From contig NC_049985.1 of NCBI RefSeq assembly GCF_000003815.2, positions 20,138,540 to 20,188,697 on the forward strand: 50,158 nucleotides of DNA. The letters run 5' to 3'. This stretch comes from Branchiostoma floridae (lineage: Eukaryota > Chordata > Leptocardii > Amphioxiformes > Branchiostomatidae). The translations under genes were made by a program, and so were the position numbers. Below are positions 43,901-50,158 of the stretch, piece after piece (the stretch's first letter is position 1; each line of letters opens with the position of its first letter). Below the pieces are notes generated by a model that worked only from the letters and a program-made list of their open reading frames with translations, made no database searches and was not told where the DNA came from.

Positions 43901-46900
43901 CTCTATGTACGTATTGGGAAACATATTCGACATCACTCTGTGAAGTTTCATTTTTATAGACGGTACGAATCTTTGGGACGTTCGCTCGTCTGCCACCTTC
44001 GTGGCCACACTCCCTGGGGAAAACAACGGCAGTGCTGCGTACGTTGTTTTTTCTATGGCTGGTCTTCTACTCGACAAACATTTGAAGATCAATATTTGTA
44101 GTGTTTTGTGAAGCTTTATTTCTTATGTGTATGACAGTTGTGTGGCTGTTTTGTACAGGTTGTATATTTGGGGACCATCAATACCTACTAACATGTTTGG
44201 GTCTACTATCCACTGAAATACATAGAGATGTTAACATGATAATAGCAGTCAGGTTTATCTCAATGCAGTGTTGCTCAAGTGTACTTTGTACAATATTGGT
44301 ATAAAGTTTCTCTTTCATTTTATCATTCAGGTTTTTCCACATAAAAGTATCTACTGTGAGTTTACCAAACACACTTAAGAGAGGACTACTTAACTGAGAG
44401 AGTCAGAAGACATCTACATGTAGGTGACAGAAATCACTTGATCCACTGAAGTGCAAATTCATGTCATGTAGCTGCATCTGGTACCTTTACCACGTCACGT
44501 GACAAGGCTCTATCGCCTGGTAGGACCAGGCCAAGTTTAGAAACCTCTGCTGACCTGGGCTAGCTGGTGAAAACTGGTAATGTCTGCTCCCTTCAACCAC
44601 AGCATGAGTTCTGCATACGGCATCAGGTCTCTGTGTGATGAGTAGTGTTTAGGCAGGGTGGGGTCTAGTGCATGATGGCTTAAGGTCTCGCCCATATCCT
44701 GGCCCTGTGGAGACACACACATGTGTACATGATTGTATGTAAACTTACATATACATGTTATCATGCTTCTAACCCTTTCACTGATCAGGCCAATGCAAGG
44801 TGCTAACATGGACAAAGTACTTTCAGACTGAGAACAGTTTGGAAAGCCATACCAAACTTCTTTTTTTTTTAGAAAAAATTGGACCTGGTCGGAAAAAGAT
44901 TTAAAAAATTTGTTTCAAAAAGTCTGGGGTGAAGATATAATAACACACAAATAACGCTCAAATAACACACACACAAAAAAAGCCTGAGGAGTTTAATGGC
45001 ACGTTTCATACCATGAATCCATTCCTTTGATTTGTTACTAAACATAAATGTTCTGAATAAATTGTTTTAAAACTTTATGTGGTTTGTGATAGCAAAACCT
45101 GTATTATTTTCTCAGGACTTTAAAAAAAAACTTTTTTAAATGAAAAAATAAAATGGACAGTCAGGCAAATCCATTGAAGAAGAAACAAATAAAACTGGCG
45201 TGGCCTAACAATGGTGTTTGACGCTGTGATGACAGAGCATCCTGACCTCCTATTGGACAAATTCCAGTGACAGTAAATCCTGAGCGTTTATTGGTACTAT
45301 TCATTTTCTTCATCAGCCTCCATGCCAGTGGCCAATTGACGAAGAGGTGGCTGTCTTTGGCAGGAATTGGGTCATGCTGGCACCTGATTTGGGCCGGGCG
45401 TTGGACAGGTGGCCATCTTGGGCAGGCAATCTCCTACATGTATGCAGAGGGACCAGTGTTGTTATACTCCTTCTGGTCCCTCTGCTTTTTTTTTGGTTTC
45501 TGTGGGCATCACCACAAACCAGCTGTCAGCCAATTAGAGAAGACGCCTTTGAGTTGTCCAAAGGGAAATCTTGTTCTAAATAAGGCAGGCCATTTTATAT
45601 TCATGACCGCTGCTATCGTCACAACGTTCCGCACCAGGGCGGTTTGTCAGTCTGTCTCTACATTAATCTTGTTATGAAAATTAGGTAGGACCAATTTTCT
45701 GATCCGTAGATCTGTGGGTAGAGGCCAATTGCTGCCTCACTGAATACTACCCAAAAACACGTAGAAACCATCATCTTCTTGCAGTGCTAACAACAATTTC
45801 ATCAGCAGGCATGCCCGACAAATTGGACATTACAAATCTCAGTGTGGCATGCTGATTGGCTCGTGTCCAAATGAGGAGAAGCTCATTAAAACTCAATCTG
45901 GCCACCCAAAAAAGCAAGAGGTAAGTCAAAGAGTTTCTATGACACAGATTCATCTGCTGTTACAGTATGTAGCTTATTGTACGCTTATTGCTTGCGTCTA
46001 TTGGGAAAATTTTCAGAACCTGGAAAAAGCAGTCATAATGGCAAGGTGGCCAGCTTGAAGAGGTGGCCACTTGGGCAGGATTGACTGAACATGCATGGGC
46101 CAAAAAGAGTTTTACCATACACTTGTAGCAAAACTTTTTTCAGATTGATTCATTGAATCATAAAAGATGCATTTATTCTACCAAAATAAAGATTCACTTG
46201 GTAATACCCCCTGTCCACTAGGACGGCACTCTCGCCGCTCTCTCTGCTACGTAGCTTTTGACAGATTGCTCTACAGATTGTATAGAAAAGACATTTTTTT
46301 GTGTGTTTTGTTGTCCTCTCAGTCACACTTTTACATGCTGTATGATATACCCAGTATGAAATCAAAGGTTACACATATCATATTTATCGCCGTCTAGTGG
46401 CCTTAGATCTTAAAATTAGTCCTTAAAAGGAAGAGTGCACTGACATTGATTTTGTTGCCTGAGCCGACAACAGAAACCTTGAAATTTCCTGTCACAAATA
46501 AGCTGAACTTAAACAACATACAAAGTCATGTACAACATGTATTTACAGCCGACCCACCAATATTAGCCTAGGGCTGCATACCAGTACTGTGTACCCAACC
46601 AGGCACTATACATGTACCAGGTGAAAATCAATTTGGTATAGGTAAAAAATACTGGATCAAGTACTGGAGTACTGTTAGTACCAATATAAGATTATACCAA
46701 TTTATTCTATGACTGAAAAAGTGCAACCCTACCGCAAACACGAACATTTAGCAATGAAAAAGATGCTGCAACGAAGCTTGAAAGTAGAGCCATCTTTGAA
46801 ATTGAAATGAAAAAATGTTTTAGTTTTCATCTGTGAACCTGTCTGCAGAAGACTGGAGAAGACTAGATACAATGTAGGTAAGACAATGTCATGATCAGAT

Positions 46901-48682
46901 GCATGTGCTCCAGAAGGCTGTTTGAAAGAGTGTCATAACAGCTCAGGTGTAGGCTAGGTTTACACAGCCTCCATGTCTTCTTACTTACCACAGACTCTGT
47001 GAGTATGTGAGTATGGCCAGTCGAGCAAAGAATGGCCTATGACAACTGGCAAAGAAAGGTCATGACCTTATCTACGGTCGGCCAGAACACACACAGTCAA
47101 ACTGCAGGCCACCCTAGAACATGTTATTCTCTTCACTCATTCTCAGTTAACGTGTGCAAATGCTGTCGCAAGAAAATATTGGGCTTTCACATTATTAAAA
47201 TACACATTGACTACGTCTTTGCTAGTTGTTACTGACGTATGAACCCCAGAAATATTATATGCTATGTTTTTACCATCATAGGTAGTCATGTTTTGATCGT
47301 TCAGGACAGCTTTTGCATTGAGACAGTCCAAAAACGCCTGTCGCAAATCATACACTCGACCGAACCATTTTTTTGTTAATAAATATGTCCACTGGCTTTA
47401 CTTCAGATTATTAATTATACACTGTAATCAGACCAACAAAAACAGGCGGAGGAGTTTGTCCGTCTTGCACTAATATAACATCTGGGTCCATTTTAAAACT
47501 GTCTCAAGTTTTTGAGGTTACCTTCGTTACCGACACAGACAAGGGCAGAAATCACAAAGAAACAATTTCTATATCCTTTTTATGCTATTCGGTCGACTAG
47601 CATGTATTTTATGTCATCAAAGATACTTGTGAGGCAGCAAACCCTTGATAATGGAAAAAATTGTCACATCTTTTGAGAGTATTGCCTGTGGCCACTTTTA
47701 AAGGTTACCTTCGTTACCATGCTCAGTACAAGTTGTAGATGATATAGCTTTACCCTACCTTTTATGTGGAAAGACAATCCTCAGATAGCTACGTACCCGC
47801 TGCATTTTTAATCCAGCGGCGAACTAATAATATTTTTTTCATTACTATATGCCAGAATGTACCGTTTTACCTTAGAATATACGATATCGGACATACGGCG
47901 ATATGAGCAAGGTAATCAGGATAAAAGGTTATGGAGCAACTCGGAGGTCAGCCTTGTTCTGGATAACCTCCTTTAAAACGCGGTGGTGAGCTGCTTTTGT
48001 GCAGTGTGAGTGGAAGAAAGGTGAGATATCCAATATTTTGCATCATCTGACATTTTCAAAGGTAGGGTAGTAAGATTGATATATCAAGGGCCAATTATTA
48101 AGCCTGTGAGCTGTCTTTTAAGCCGTAGTTTACTTTAGAACGTGCATAGATGGGTAAACATCCCGGGAAGGACGATAATTAGAAACAGATGTCATCGGTA
48201 ACGGAGGTAACCACCAGTAACGGAGGTAACCATGCTTGTTTGAACTCTGTTACTGACTGTATGCTGTTACAATGACCATGTGACTGATGGACATCCAGAA
48301 TTCTTACATGCATGTACATGATTAAATATTTCAATGCCAATTTGTAAATTCAAATGCAACTTGTTTCTCTATTCAATTCAACCAAAGCCATAATATTTCT
48401 GCAGGAATTATATTGCAGCAGATTACAGTTGTTACTGGGAACCTATTTGCATAACAAAGTGATTGGGCATTACCTGCTGCACAAATACACTGTTGAGATG
48501 AGCAGCCAGGCGACGGGCAAAACTGGACCTCAGCTTCTCAAACATCTTCTGCTGTTCCCTCACAGCCTGCATCTTACAGAGGCCTGGATATCAACATATG
48601 AAATGTGTCAACAATAAAAAAATGATCTATATATATATATATATATCTATCTCTATATCTACCTCTAATACTATGTATGCTA

Positions 48683-48721
<39 letters not shown>

Positions 48722-49339
48722 ATCTACATATCCGAAAGGTGGATTAGTAAACAATAACAACACATACATCAGGAACAGAGTAAACACTGAGATCTTGATG
48801 GACCCATTGATCAAGCTGAATAATCCGCTTTTTGATCATAATTTACGTACCAAAAAGTGTCAGTTTTATTATTCCAGACATTACCTCATGTACGTGTATA
48901 AAGGAATGCAGTTTATATTATATGATAACCGTAACAGGGCCCAAAATATGAAATAGCAAATTGTTGGAAAATGGCATTGCTGAAATACAAAATTATGCCT
49001 GAAAATGCTTTCATCAGGTTGGTAAAACATATCAGGATATTGGACCAGTCTACAGTATGTTGATCAACCCATACTTTGGAAAAAGAGACTTTTTTCTGGG
49101 TCTTTTGAGAAATTTTAAGTACATTTTGCATTCTCAAAAGACCCAGAAAAAAATATTTTTCAAAGTATAGGTTGATCAACATACTATAGACCATAGCCTT
49201 TGGTACCTGGATGCAGCTGTACTCCCATAGCCTGTTGTAAGGCCTCTGCTGCAGACGTACAGTCTAGAATGTGACTCGGGTTGCTCAGATCACCCTCGTG
49301 GAGGGCCTTCACATGGCCTGGGCTCAAGTCTAACTGCCC
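16868..49339 (-). CDS. EXOC1: EXOC1 (exocyst subunit Sec3), partial, 15 exons
   Basis: EXOC1/Sec3 is a subunit of the octameric exocyst, which tethers secretory vesicles to the plasma membrane before SNARE-mediated fusion. Fifteen minus-strand exons (listed separately) all have GT donors and AG acceptors. Joined from high to low coordinate they give 525 codons with no stop and with matching intron phases. The product aligns along its length with the vertebrate EXOC1 middle and C-terminal part, for example [47 protein letters not shown] and [13 protein letters not shown]. The N-terminal phosphoinositide-binding PH-like domain is not in the window. The final ~70 residues expected after KEYPMKE were not found left of 16868. 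Identification comes from recalled family sequence, not a search, but the run of conserved blocks in the right order makes it very secure. Confidence 0.95.
17000..17690. other. intronic, no gene recognised
   Basis: One plus-strand ORF of 139 codons (17171-17590) has no recognisable domain and ends abruptly. I see no splice context for it and do not call it a gene. Confidence 0.4.
17690..18880 (+). pseudogene. decayed LINE ORF2 (reverse transcriptase)
   Basis: Frames must be switched, but RT blocks occur in order: [19 protein letters not shown] (KATG-DG motif), LAIAPYKR...LPSQWKK-like, [47 protein letters not shown] (motif A) and a trace of GTPQ-G..SPLLF (motif B). Many stops and frameshifts. 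It lies on the strand opposite to EXOC1 inside the large intron. Confidence 0.75.
18881..19259 (-). repeat. dispersed repeat family, minus-strand copy
   Basis: Reads on the plus strand aactagagctccacgaacac, the reverse complement of the family's 3' end, and finishes at atcatcttggcaaaggtg, the reverse of its 5' end. Confidence 0.7.
19440..20060 (-). repeat. dispersed repeat family, second minus-strand copy (partial)
   Basis: Reverse complement shows the family words gggccccctagtggc, aataactaagg, catgatatttggta and ttgcatgatc. Ends are unclear. Confidence 0.55.
20060..21770. other. intronic, no gene recognised
   Basis: AT-rich with a small CCGG-rich patch (20440-20545, several tgtccgg/ccggaca words). 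A 13-base C run lies near 21106. Short ORFs have no motif. Confidence 0.4.
21771..22232 (-). CDS. unrecognised 153-codon ORF in the EXOC1 intron
   Basis: The longest open frame in the intron that is not explained by a repeat. It encodes [20 protein letters not shown] at its start, with mixed hydrophobic and charged composition, several Cys and Trp, no signal peptide, membrane segment or family motif I can name. It lies on the same strand as EXOC1. No splice sites or poly(A) signal were established. It could be a lineage-specific gene, an exon of one, a fragment of an element, or chance. Confidence 0.25.
   Translation of the reverse strand: MQFHSKMVSNLNVEYFQALVVHWPWGRPACIQTFCYRDRSCVKALLYGNKVISECQLKDGIERFENRNTFADWSTQLLCGIQLAAIYAYLHIDGQRKLRIQLIVTWSQFVDSQTIQLVKQYPHGIRWQSAAVIVYGFRHHFDNKRNVYSILQQ
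22233..24171. other. intronic, no gene; repeat tail
   Basis: 22870-23110 is a GC-richer patch with repeated cccgg/ccggac words, like 20440-20545. 23265-23310 ends gattgaataaagtttgattt plus a repeat of gattt, resembling a retroposon 3' tail. Nothing coding recognised. Confidence 0.4.
24172..24272. repeat. (TG)n-rich simple repeat
   Basis: Imperfect TG tract with CATG interruptions. The His/Thr-rich minus-strand ORF across it is a repeat artefact. Confidence 0.9.
25270..25675 (+). repeat. dispersed repeat family, left part of a split copy
   Basis: Starts ttcgccaacaagagtatgc and has atatgtaggtcaacagcata and ggtactgcagc. It stops at ggatcctgatgatatttggt, which continues at 29509 after the inserted AAGAA-rich element; the intact order is visible at 30058-30110. 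Confidence 0.75.
26040..26560. repeat. ~178-bp repeat units, TTCTTG-rich
   Basis: About three diverged units, each with cttgttttc.gta.caagaaa, cttgttttttcttgtt and agaaaatacaagaatt. The starts are near 26070, 26245 and 26425. Confidence 0.7.
27091..27191 (+). other. possible exon inside the AAGAA-rich element
   Basis: 101 bp open between an AG (cctag) and a consensus donor (aaaag/gtaagg). It encodes a basic stretch ending [20 protein letters not shown]. The upstream polypyrimidine tract is poor and there is no family match. It is noted because it lies in the only non-repetitive core of the element. Confidence 0.2.
27840..29110. repeat. 84-bp minisatellite array
   Basis: The word ctaggcaataagaatgtatg recurs at exact 84-base spacing (28197, 28281, 28365, 28449). 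Nearly identical units span about 28020-28490, with diverged units on both sides. The unit also holds gaggtaagaaaagtattctt and atcttagaaataagaaaacc, so it is rich in AAGAA and its complement. Confidence 0.9.
29509..30737 (+). repeat. dispersed repeat family, right part of the split copy plus inner duplication
   Basis: Resumes the repeat cut at 25675 (gtcaggaaaacgaaggtcaa, gggccccctaatggc) and ends tttggcgaagagatgtgttt...ctctagtt at 30737. A second inner unit at 30058-30250 repeats the same ordered words. Confidence 0.7.
30752..31135 (+). repeat. dispersed repeat family, left part split by hAT-like element
   Basis: Starts gcttcggcaagaaggttt; contains atatgtaggtcaaccgcata and gactgcagcgggg; stops at cactccatac. 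The missing end (ctccatactaagctttgatt, tttggc, aactcttagtt) is at 34300-34352. Confidence 0.75.
32003..32221 (+). pseudogene. hAT-type zinc-finger N-terminal remnant
   Basis: 72 codons. [20 protein letters not shown] followed by [11 protein letters not shown] resembles the start of the TTF/BED-like finger in hAT transposases and their domesticated relatives (pattern F...W....PW......CxxC). Only one Cys of the usual pair is visible (FAIC) and the frame closes soon after. The rest of a transposase is absent, consistent with an internally deleted element. Confidence 0.45.
32734..33949. mobile_element. 1.2-kb non-autonomous element with ~50-bp inverted ends, TA flanks
   Basis: AAGGCCCCCTCTCACTTGAC...GCTGCGTTCG at the left is the inverse of CGAACGCAGC...AAGTGAGAGGGGGCCTT at the right, essentially without mismatch over about 50 bp. 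TA occurs on both sides (32732-32733, 33950-33951). GCGGCAC-type words recur inside, and the right side has a short tandem repeat (cttgcggcacctctaggttt, about 33815-33875). ORFs within it are repeat-driven. Superfamily not determined. Confidence 0.85.
33700..33880. repeat. short tandem repeats in the TA-flanked element
   Basis: 33705-33770 has about five gttggggca-type units, and 33815-33875 about three ~20-bp units ending tctaggttt. Both belong to the element at 32734-33949. Confidence 0.7.
34300..34352 (+). repeat. dispersed repeat family, right end of the copy split by hAT
   Basis: ctccatactaagctttgatt, atttggcaaatgtgtttcat and ggaactcttagtt complete the copy begun at 30752. Confidence 0.75.
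34727..34851 (-). CDS. EXOC1: EXOC1 exon n
   Basis: 125 bp, completing an Ala codon and ending in phase 0 at donor gtaggt. [20 protein letters not shown] then [14 protein letters not shown] matches RLKISCLEAEKKEAKQKY and the LGQP.EKLN block. Confidence 0.95.
34852..35734. other. EXOC1 intron, no gene; faint repeat words
   Basis: AT-rich. Contains tttgcataa and atgcaaatgaggacctta words like the dispersed repeat family, suggesting old diverged copies. Nothing coding recognised. Confidence 0.4.
35735..36488 (-). repeat. large partial copy of AAGCTAAGGGC-ended element
   Basis: Its right end reads, on the minus strand, AAAGCTAGGGGCACAACCCG, the terminus of the 343-bp MITE at 2478-2820, with TA at 36489-36490. 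The interior matches 1344-1735 and, near 35740-35820, the left-middle of the MITE (cagcccaattgcagagaaag, ctacggcgtgtctgcg). The far end is missing. At about 750 bp it is longer than the MITE and may be closer to the parent. Confidence 0.7.
36668..36688 (-). CDS. EXOC1: EXOC1 exon m, 21-bp microexon
   Basis: 21 bp with acceptor atttcag and a consensus gtaagt donor. It supplies ENFHHLN between VVLF and AVFARLK, where family members read ENFHHIF. Without it the protein would lack seven conserved residues, although the frame would still close because 21 is a multiple of three. Confidence 0.85.
37250..37403 (-). CDS. EXOC1: EXOC1 exon l
   Basis: 154 bp, phase 0 in, one base over at donor gtaggg. 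[20 protein letters not shown] followed by KAYSRMVR and [11 protein letters not shown] is a near-continuous match to the family's EFA.LAE.IFK..ERR.DLDKAY and ESQKTPRDVV blocks. Confidence 0.95.
37718..37801 (-). CDS. EXOC1: EXOC1 exon k
   Basis: 84 bp, 28 codons, phase 0 on both sides (acceptor atccacag, donor gtaaaa). It encodes [20 protein letters not shown] then LPFVSSFE, matching IRQMEEVK..KK.GILPFV..FE of EXOC1. Confidence 0.93.
38426..38558 (-). CDS. EXOC1: EXOC1 exon j
   Basis: 133 bp, completing the split Tyr codon and ending in phase 0 at donor gtaagt. [10 protein letters not shown] and [11 protein letters not shown] align with the conserved NSLYMLVKMS and VKRNFDK blocks of the Sec3 C-terminal region. 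Confidence 0.95.
38559..39604. other. EXOC1 intron, no gene; possible retroposon tail
   Basis: 38935-38970 has tttgtttgtttgaaccttta, similar to 34965-34985, probably the reverse of a retroposon tail. A 137-codon plus-strand ORF (38827-39240) has no motif. Confidence 0.35.
39605..39685 (-). CDS. EXOC1: EXOC1 exon i
   Basis: 81 bp encoding [18 protein letters not shown]... to DKMDP, matching the family's EPELNNLI..GDKID block. A direct reading shows a TAG right after DKMDP, but the gtgagt donor cuts inside it. The first base of the next exon turns the split codon into Tyr, so this is not a nonsense mutation. Confidence 0.9.
39951..40200. mobile_element. 250-bp element with DIRS-type inverted ends
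   Basis: Left TTGTCCCTCCACGAGGAATG and right end (reverse complement TTGTCCCTCGATGTTGAACG) are inverted, and both continue with TGGTR and, about 30 bases in, CATG. The same words form the ends of the DIRS element at 9660-14873. The left flank tgtaa is also the same. It carries no ORF of its own. It is read as a possible non-autonomous derivative of that family, inserted in the intron between EXOC1 exons h and i. Confidence 0.6.
40453..40476 (-). CDS. EXOC1: EXOC1 exon h, 24-bp microexon
   Basis: 24 bp between a strong acceptor (tctcgtttcag) and donor gtcagt. It completes a Glu codon, encodes KQVSSEV and leaves two bases of an Arg codon. It restores the frame between exons g and i and falls where family members read VSSE. 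It is too short for ordinary ORF detection. Confidence 0.8.
40477..42102. other. EXOC1 introns, no further gene
   Basis: Contains only exon g (41311-41393). The rest is AT-rich, with cacatgtacatgta words. ORFs here are shadows of the exons or have no motif. Confidence 0.5.
41311..41393 (-). CDS. EXOC1: EXOC1 exon g, acidic segment
   Basis: 83 bp, phase 0 in and two bases over at donor gtatgt. It encodes DEEEEREEG followed by DTDGGMFS, a variable acidic linker that corresponds to the AEAEDLDGG region in vertebrates. The linker sequence itself is weakly conserved; assignment rests on frame and order. Confidence 0.82.
42103..42213 (-). CDS. EXOC1: EXOC1 exon f
   Basis: 111 bp, 37 codons, phase 0 on both sides (acceptor ttttgcag, donor gtgagt). 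[19 protein letters not shown] matches the conserved LSELEPLC..EQDFI.KFF block. Confidence 0.93.
42530..42660 (-). CDS. EXOC1: EXOC1 exon e, low-complexity Ser-rich linker
   Basis: 131 bp, finishing the Gly codon and leaving in phase 0 at donor gtaaga. It encodes a Ser/Gly-rich linker with GKLMGS..SL and [10 protein letters not shown], then [10 protein letters not shown]. The SSSLLD and DRxKF blocks match EXOC1; the linker is shorter than I recall for the human protein. Confidence 0.9.
42661..43112. other. EXOC1 intron d-e, nothing seen
   Basis: AT-rich; no repeat ends or coding signal recognised. Confidence 0.5.
43113..43224 (-). CDS. EXOC1: EXOC1 exon d
   Basis: 112 bp, phase 0 in, one base (G of a Gly codon) carried over at donor gtgggt. 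It encodes [17 protein letters not shown], corresponding to the family's LYEREIKDFFE motif, and ends in DSKKFG. Confidence 0.92.
43225..44554. other. EXOC1 intron c-d, GC-richer patch, no gene
   Basis: 43385-44060 is more GC-rich than its surroundings, with ggggccgccctaagatgc near its left and gcggcggcccgac at 43841. ORFs of 62 (plus) and 99 (minus) codons overlap there; neither has a motif. Could be an old element. Confidence 0.35.
44555..44704 (-). CDS. EXOC1: EXOC1 exon c
   Basis: 150 bp, exactly 50 codons, phase 0 on both sides (acceptor ctccacag, donor gtcagc). The [20 protein letters not shown] segment matches the conserved LP.HHPFHRDL..YA.LM.WLK block of EXOC1. Confidence 0.92.
44843..45206. 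mobile_element. possible Harbinger-like MITE
   Basis: Left agccataccaaacttctttt and right actggcgtggcctaa have weak inverted similarity to GGCCAYRCC ends, with T/A-rich arms. No clear duplication on the left. Confidence 0.3.
45207..47515. other. EXOC1 intron b-c, old repeats, no gene
   Basis: 45330-45440 and 46030-46095 carry recurrent ggtggcc...gggcagg words, fragments of a dispersed repeat. 46208-46400 has CCACTAGGACGGC near one end and GCCGTCTAGTGG at the other, a possible small inverted-end element. A 136-codon plus ORF (45267-45677) lies within repeat-like sequence and has no motif. Confidence 0.4.
47516..48231. repeat. region bounded by inverted GGTTACC(T)TCGTTACC motifs
   Basis: Two copies of GGTTACCTTCGTTACC (47516-47531, 47703-47718) face two inverted copies (48197-48212, 48216-48231, the first GGTAACGGAGGTAACC). 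Suggests a ~0.7-kb non-autonomous element with doubled subterminal motifs. Outer ends and target duplication are unclear. Confidence 0.55.
48474..48583 (-). CDS. EXOC1: EXOC1 exon b
   Basis: 110 bp. It completes the split Gly codon and leaves in phase 0 at donor gtaatg. It encodes a charged helical stretch containing [20 protein letters not shown], which aligns with the family pattern of a helix ending in a RL..HLNNVF-like motif. Acceptor is gatatccag. Confidence 0.9.
48625..48725. repeat. (AT)n and (CT)n microsatellites
   Basis: tatatatatatatatat around 48630-48646, a (TC)n tract at about 48682-48709, then a tctatctat tail. They lie in the intron just upstream of EXOC1 exon b. Confidence 0.9.
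49050..49191. repeat. long hairpin, ~62-bp arms, 20-base loop
   Basis: Left arm from gtctacagtatgttgatcaa to ctgggtcttttgagaa pairs with ttctcaaaagacccag to ttgatcaacatactatagac, with roughly nine in ten positions matched. In the EXOC1 transcript it lies 16-157 bases after the donor of exon a. Could be a small fold-back MITE or a hairpin RNA; no target duplication was made out. Confidence 0.75.
49207..49339 (-). CDS. EXOC1: EXOC1 exon a (first in window)
   Basis: 133 bp, entered in phase 0 after an acceptor ending gttgtag and left after one base of a Gly codon at donor gtacc. It encodes [18 protein letters not shown]... to VQLHPG, matching the EXOC1 segment just after the coiled-coil region. 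The exon(s) before it lie beyond the right edge or were not recognised between 49340 and 50158. Confidence 0.9.
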
Positions 49340-50158
49340 CTACAACATATCAAGTTGAAAAGTTCATTCAGAGACTACCAGTTAGAAAGAGGAGCTCAAG
49401 TTAAATACAGGAAGGAGTAGGCTCAGGATTAGTCCCTTTTCTGCGATTTTCGACACGTGTGAAAACCTTTATTTCAACATAGGGGTACAATCTGGTCTTG
49501 ATTTGCATACTCCCACCCTGCTATCAACGTTATTTTGATTGTTCACCCTATTAGATTAAAAATGGCATGGCCAGAAAGCCGGTCAATTCTGCTTAACACT
49601 GGCGATACATTACAAAGACAAGTTTTGAAGGGCTTTCTTATATAATTTGTTTGCAGCAATGTATTTTCAGAGCTGGTCTGTTTGGATACTGGTTTATGTA
49701 GAATCCATTTCAGAATGTCTAACGTTACACGTATTTGTCAATGCACAACAGTCAACCCCCAGAGGGCATGTTTCCCTTAGTACAAATTGCAAGCCATATG
49801 TATAGAACTATGTTTTAATTATATGTACAGATATAACAATGATAATGTTTACTAAGTTTTGTATGCCTTTGTGTCACACTATTACAAGTCATTTCTGTGC
49901 ATAAGATTTTTAACAATATGTGGTTGTATACATTGTACATGTAGCTTACGACTTATACCCCCATGCAGACCCTCTTTTTAGATTTGATAGATTTTCCTCT
50001 TTCTGGACAGGTTTATCCAAAAACCCGATCAGCAAAAAGATGGACTCAATTCTCATCTGTATGTTTGATACTGTTTTCAGGTTTATAATGTAAGTTTATA
50101 ATATATGCTTGATACTTTTATGAATGAGTAGAACGAAATGGAAGTTCCAACAGATCAA
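49340..50158. other. EXOC1 intron or unrecognised upstream sequence
   Basis: AT-rich sequence upstream (in gene direction) of exon a. I could not recognise a further EXOC1 exon here. Confidence 0.45.

Noticed and set aside
45267-45677. 136-codon plus-strand ORF with hydrophobic stretch
   Set aside because: It overlaps ggtggcc/gggcagg dispersed repeat sequence and has no splice or family support.
1-50158. tRNA, rRNA or other structural RNA genes
   Set aside because: No cloverleaf with A and B boxes and no rRNA-like conserved core was recognised by eye.

Overview
This window is from an animal genome. It has split coding exons with GT-AG introns, several classes of nested transposable elements and three runs of N (5787-5886, 9710-10277, 11624-12289). 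A well-conserved chordate-like EXOC1 gene, frequent ACATGTA-type words and a DIRS1-like retrotransposon suggest a marine invertebrate deuterostome, most likely a lancelet (Branchiostoma). That assignment is inference; no species marker is visible.

The one host gene I can support is the exocyst subunit EXOC1 (Sec3), on the minus strand. Fifteen exons between 49339 and 16868 join in frame without a stop to give 525 codons, corresponding to the middle and C-terminal Sec3 region. They include two microexons, of 24 and 21 bp, found from splice sites and protein alignment. The N-terminal part lies beyond the right edge. The last stretch of about 70 residues expected in family members was not found to the left of 16868, so it is probably beyond the left edge.

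The introns, and everything left of 16868, are mostly mobile DNA. A DIRS1-like tyrosine-recombinase retrotransposon with three open, overlapping ORFs lies at 9660-14873. LINE fragments lie at 3190-3525, 5960-6740, 15920-16110 and 17690-18880. MITEs with readable target-site duplications lie at 2478-2820, 6187-6513, 15118-15478 and 16203-16569. The 17.7-kb intron between 16990 and 34727 holds an ancient repeat family, two copies of which were later split. One was split by a 3.8-kb AAGAA/TTCTT-rich element (25676-29508). The other was split by a 3.2-kb hAT-like element (31136-34299), which itself carries a 1.2-kb TA-flanked element (32734-33949). A 250-bp element at 39951-40200 shares its ends with the DIRS element and may be a non-autonomous derivative.

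I see no prokaryotic system, CRISPR array, rRNA or tRNA. The least-explained structures are the AAGAA-rich element with its 84-bp tandem array, the small element with DIRS-type ends, a duplicated histone-type 3' stem-loop at 5156 and 5579, and a long intronic hairpin at 49050-49191.
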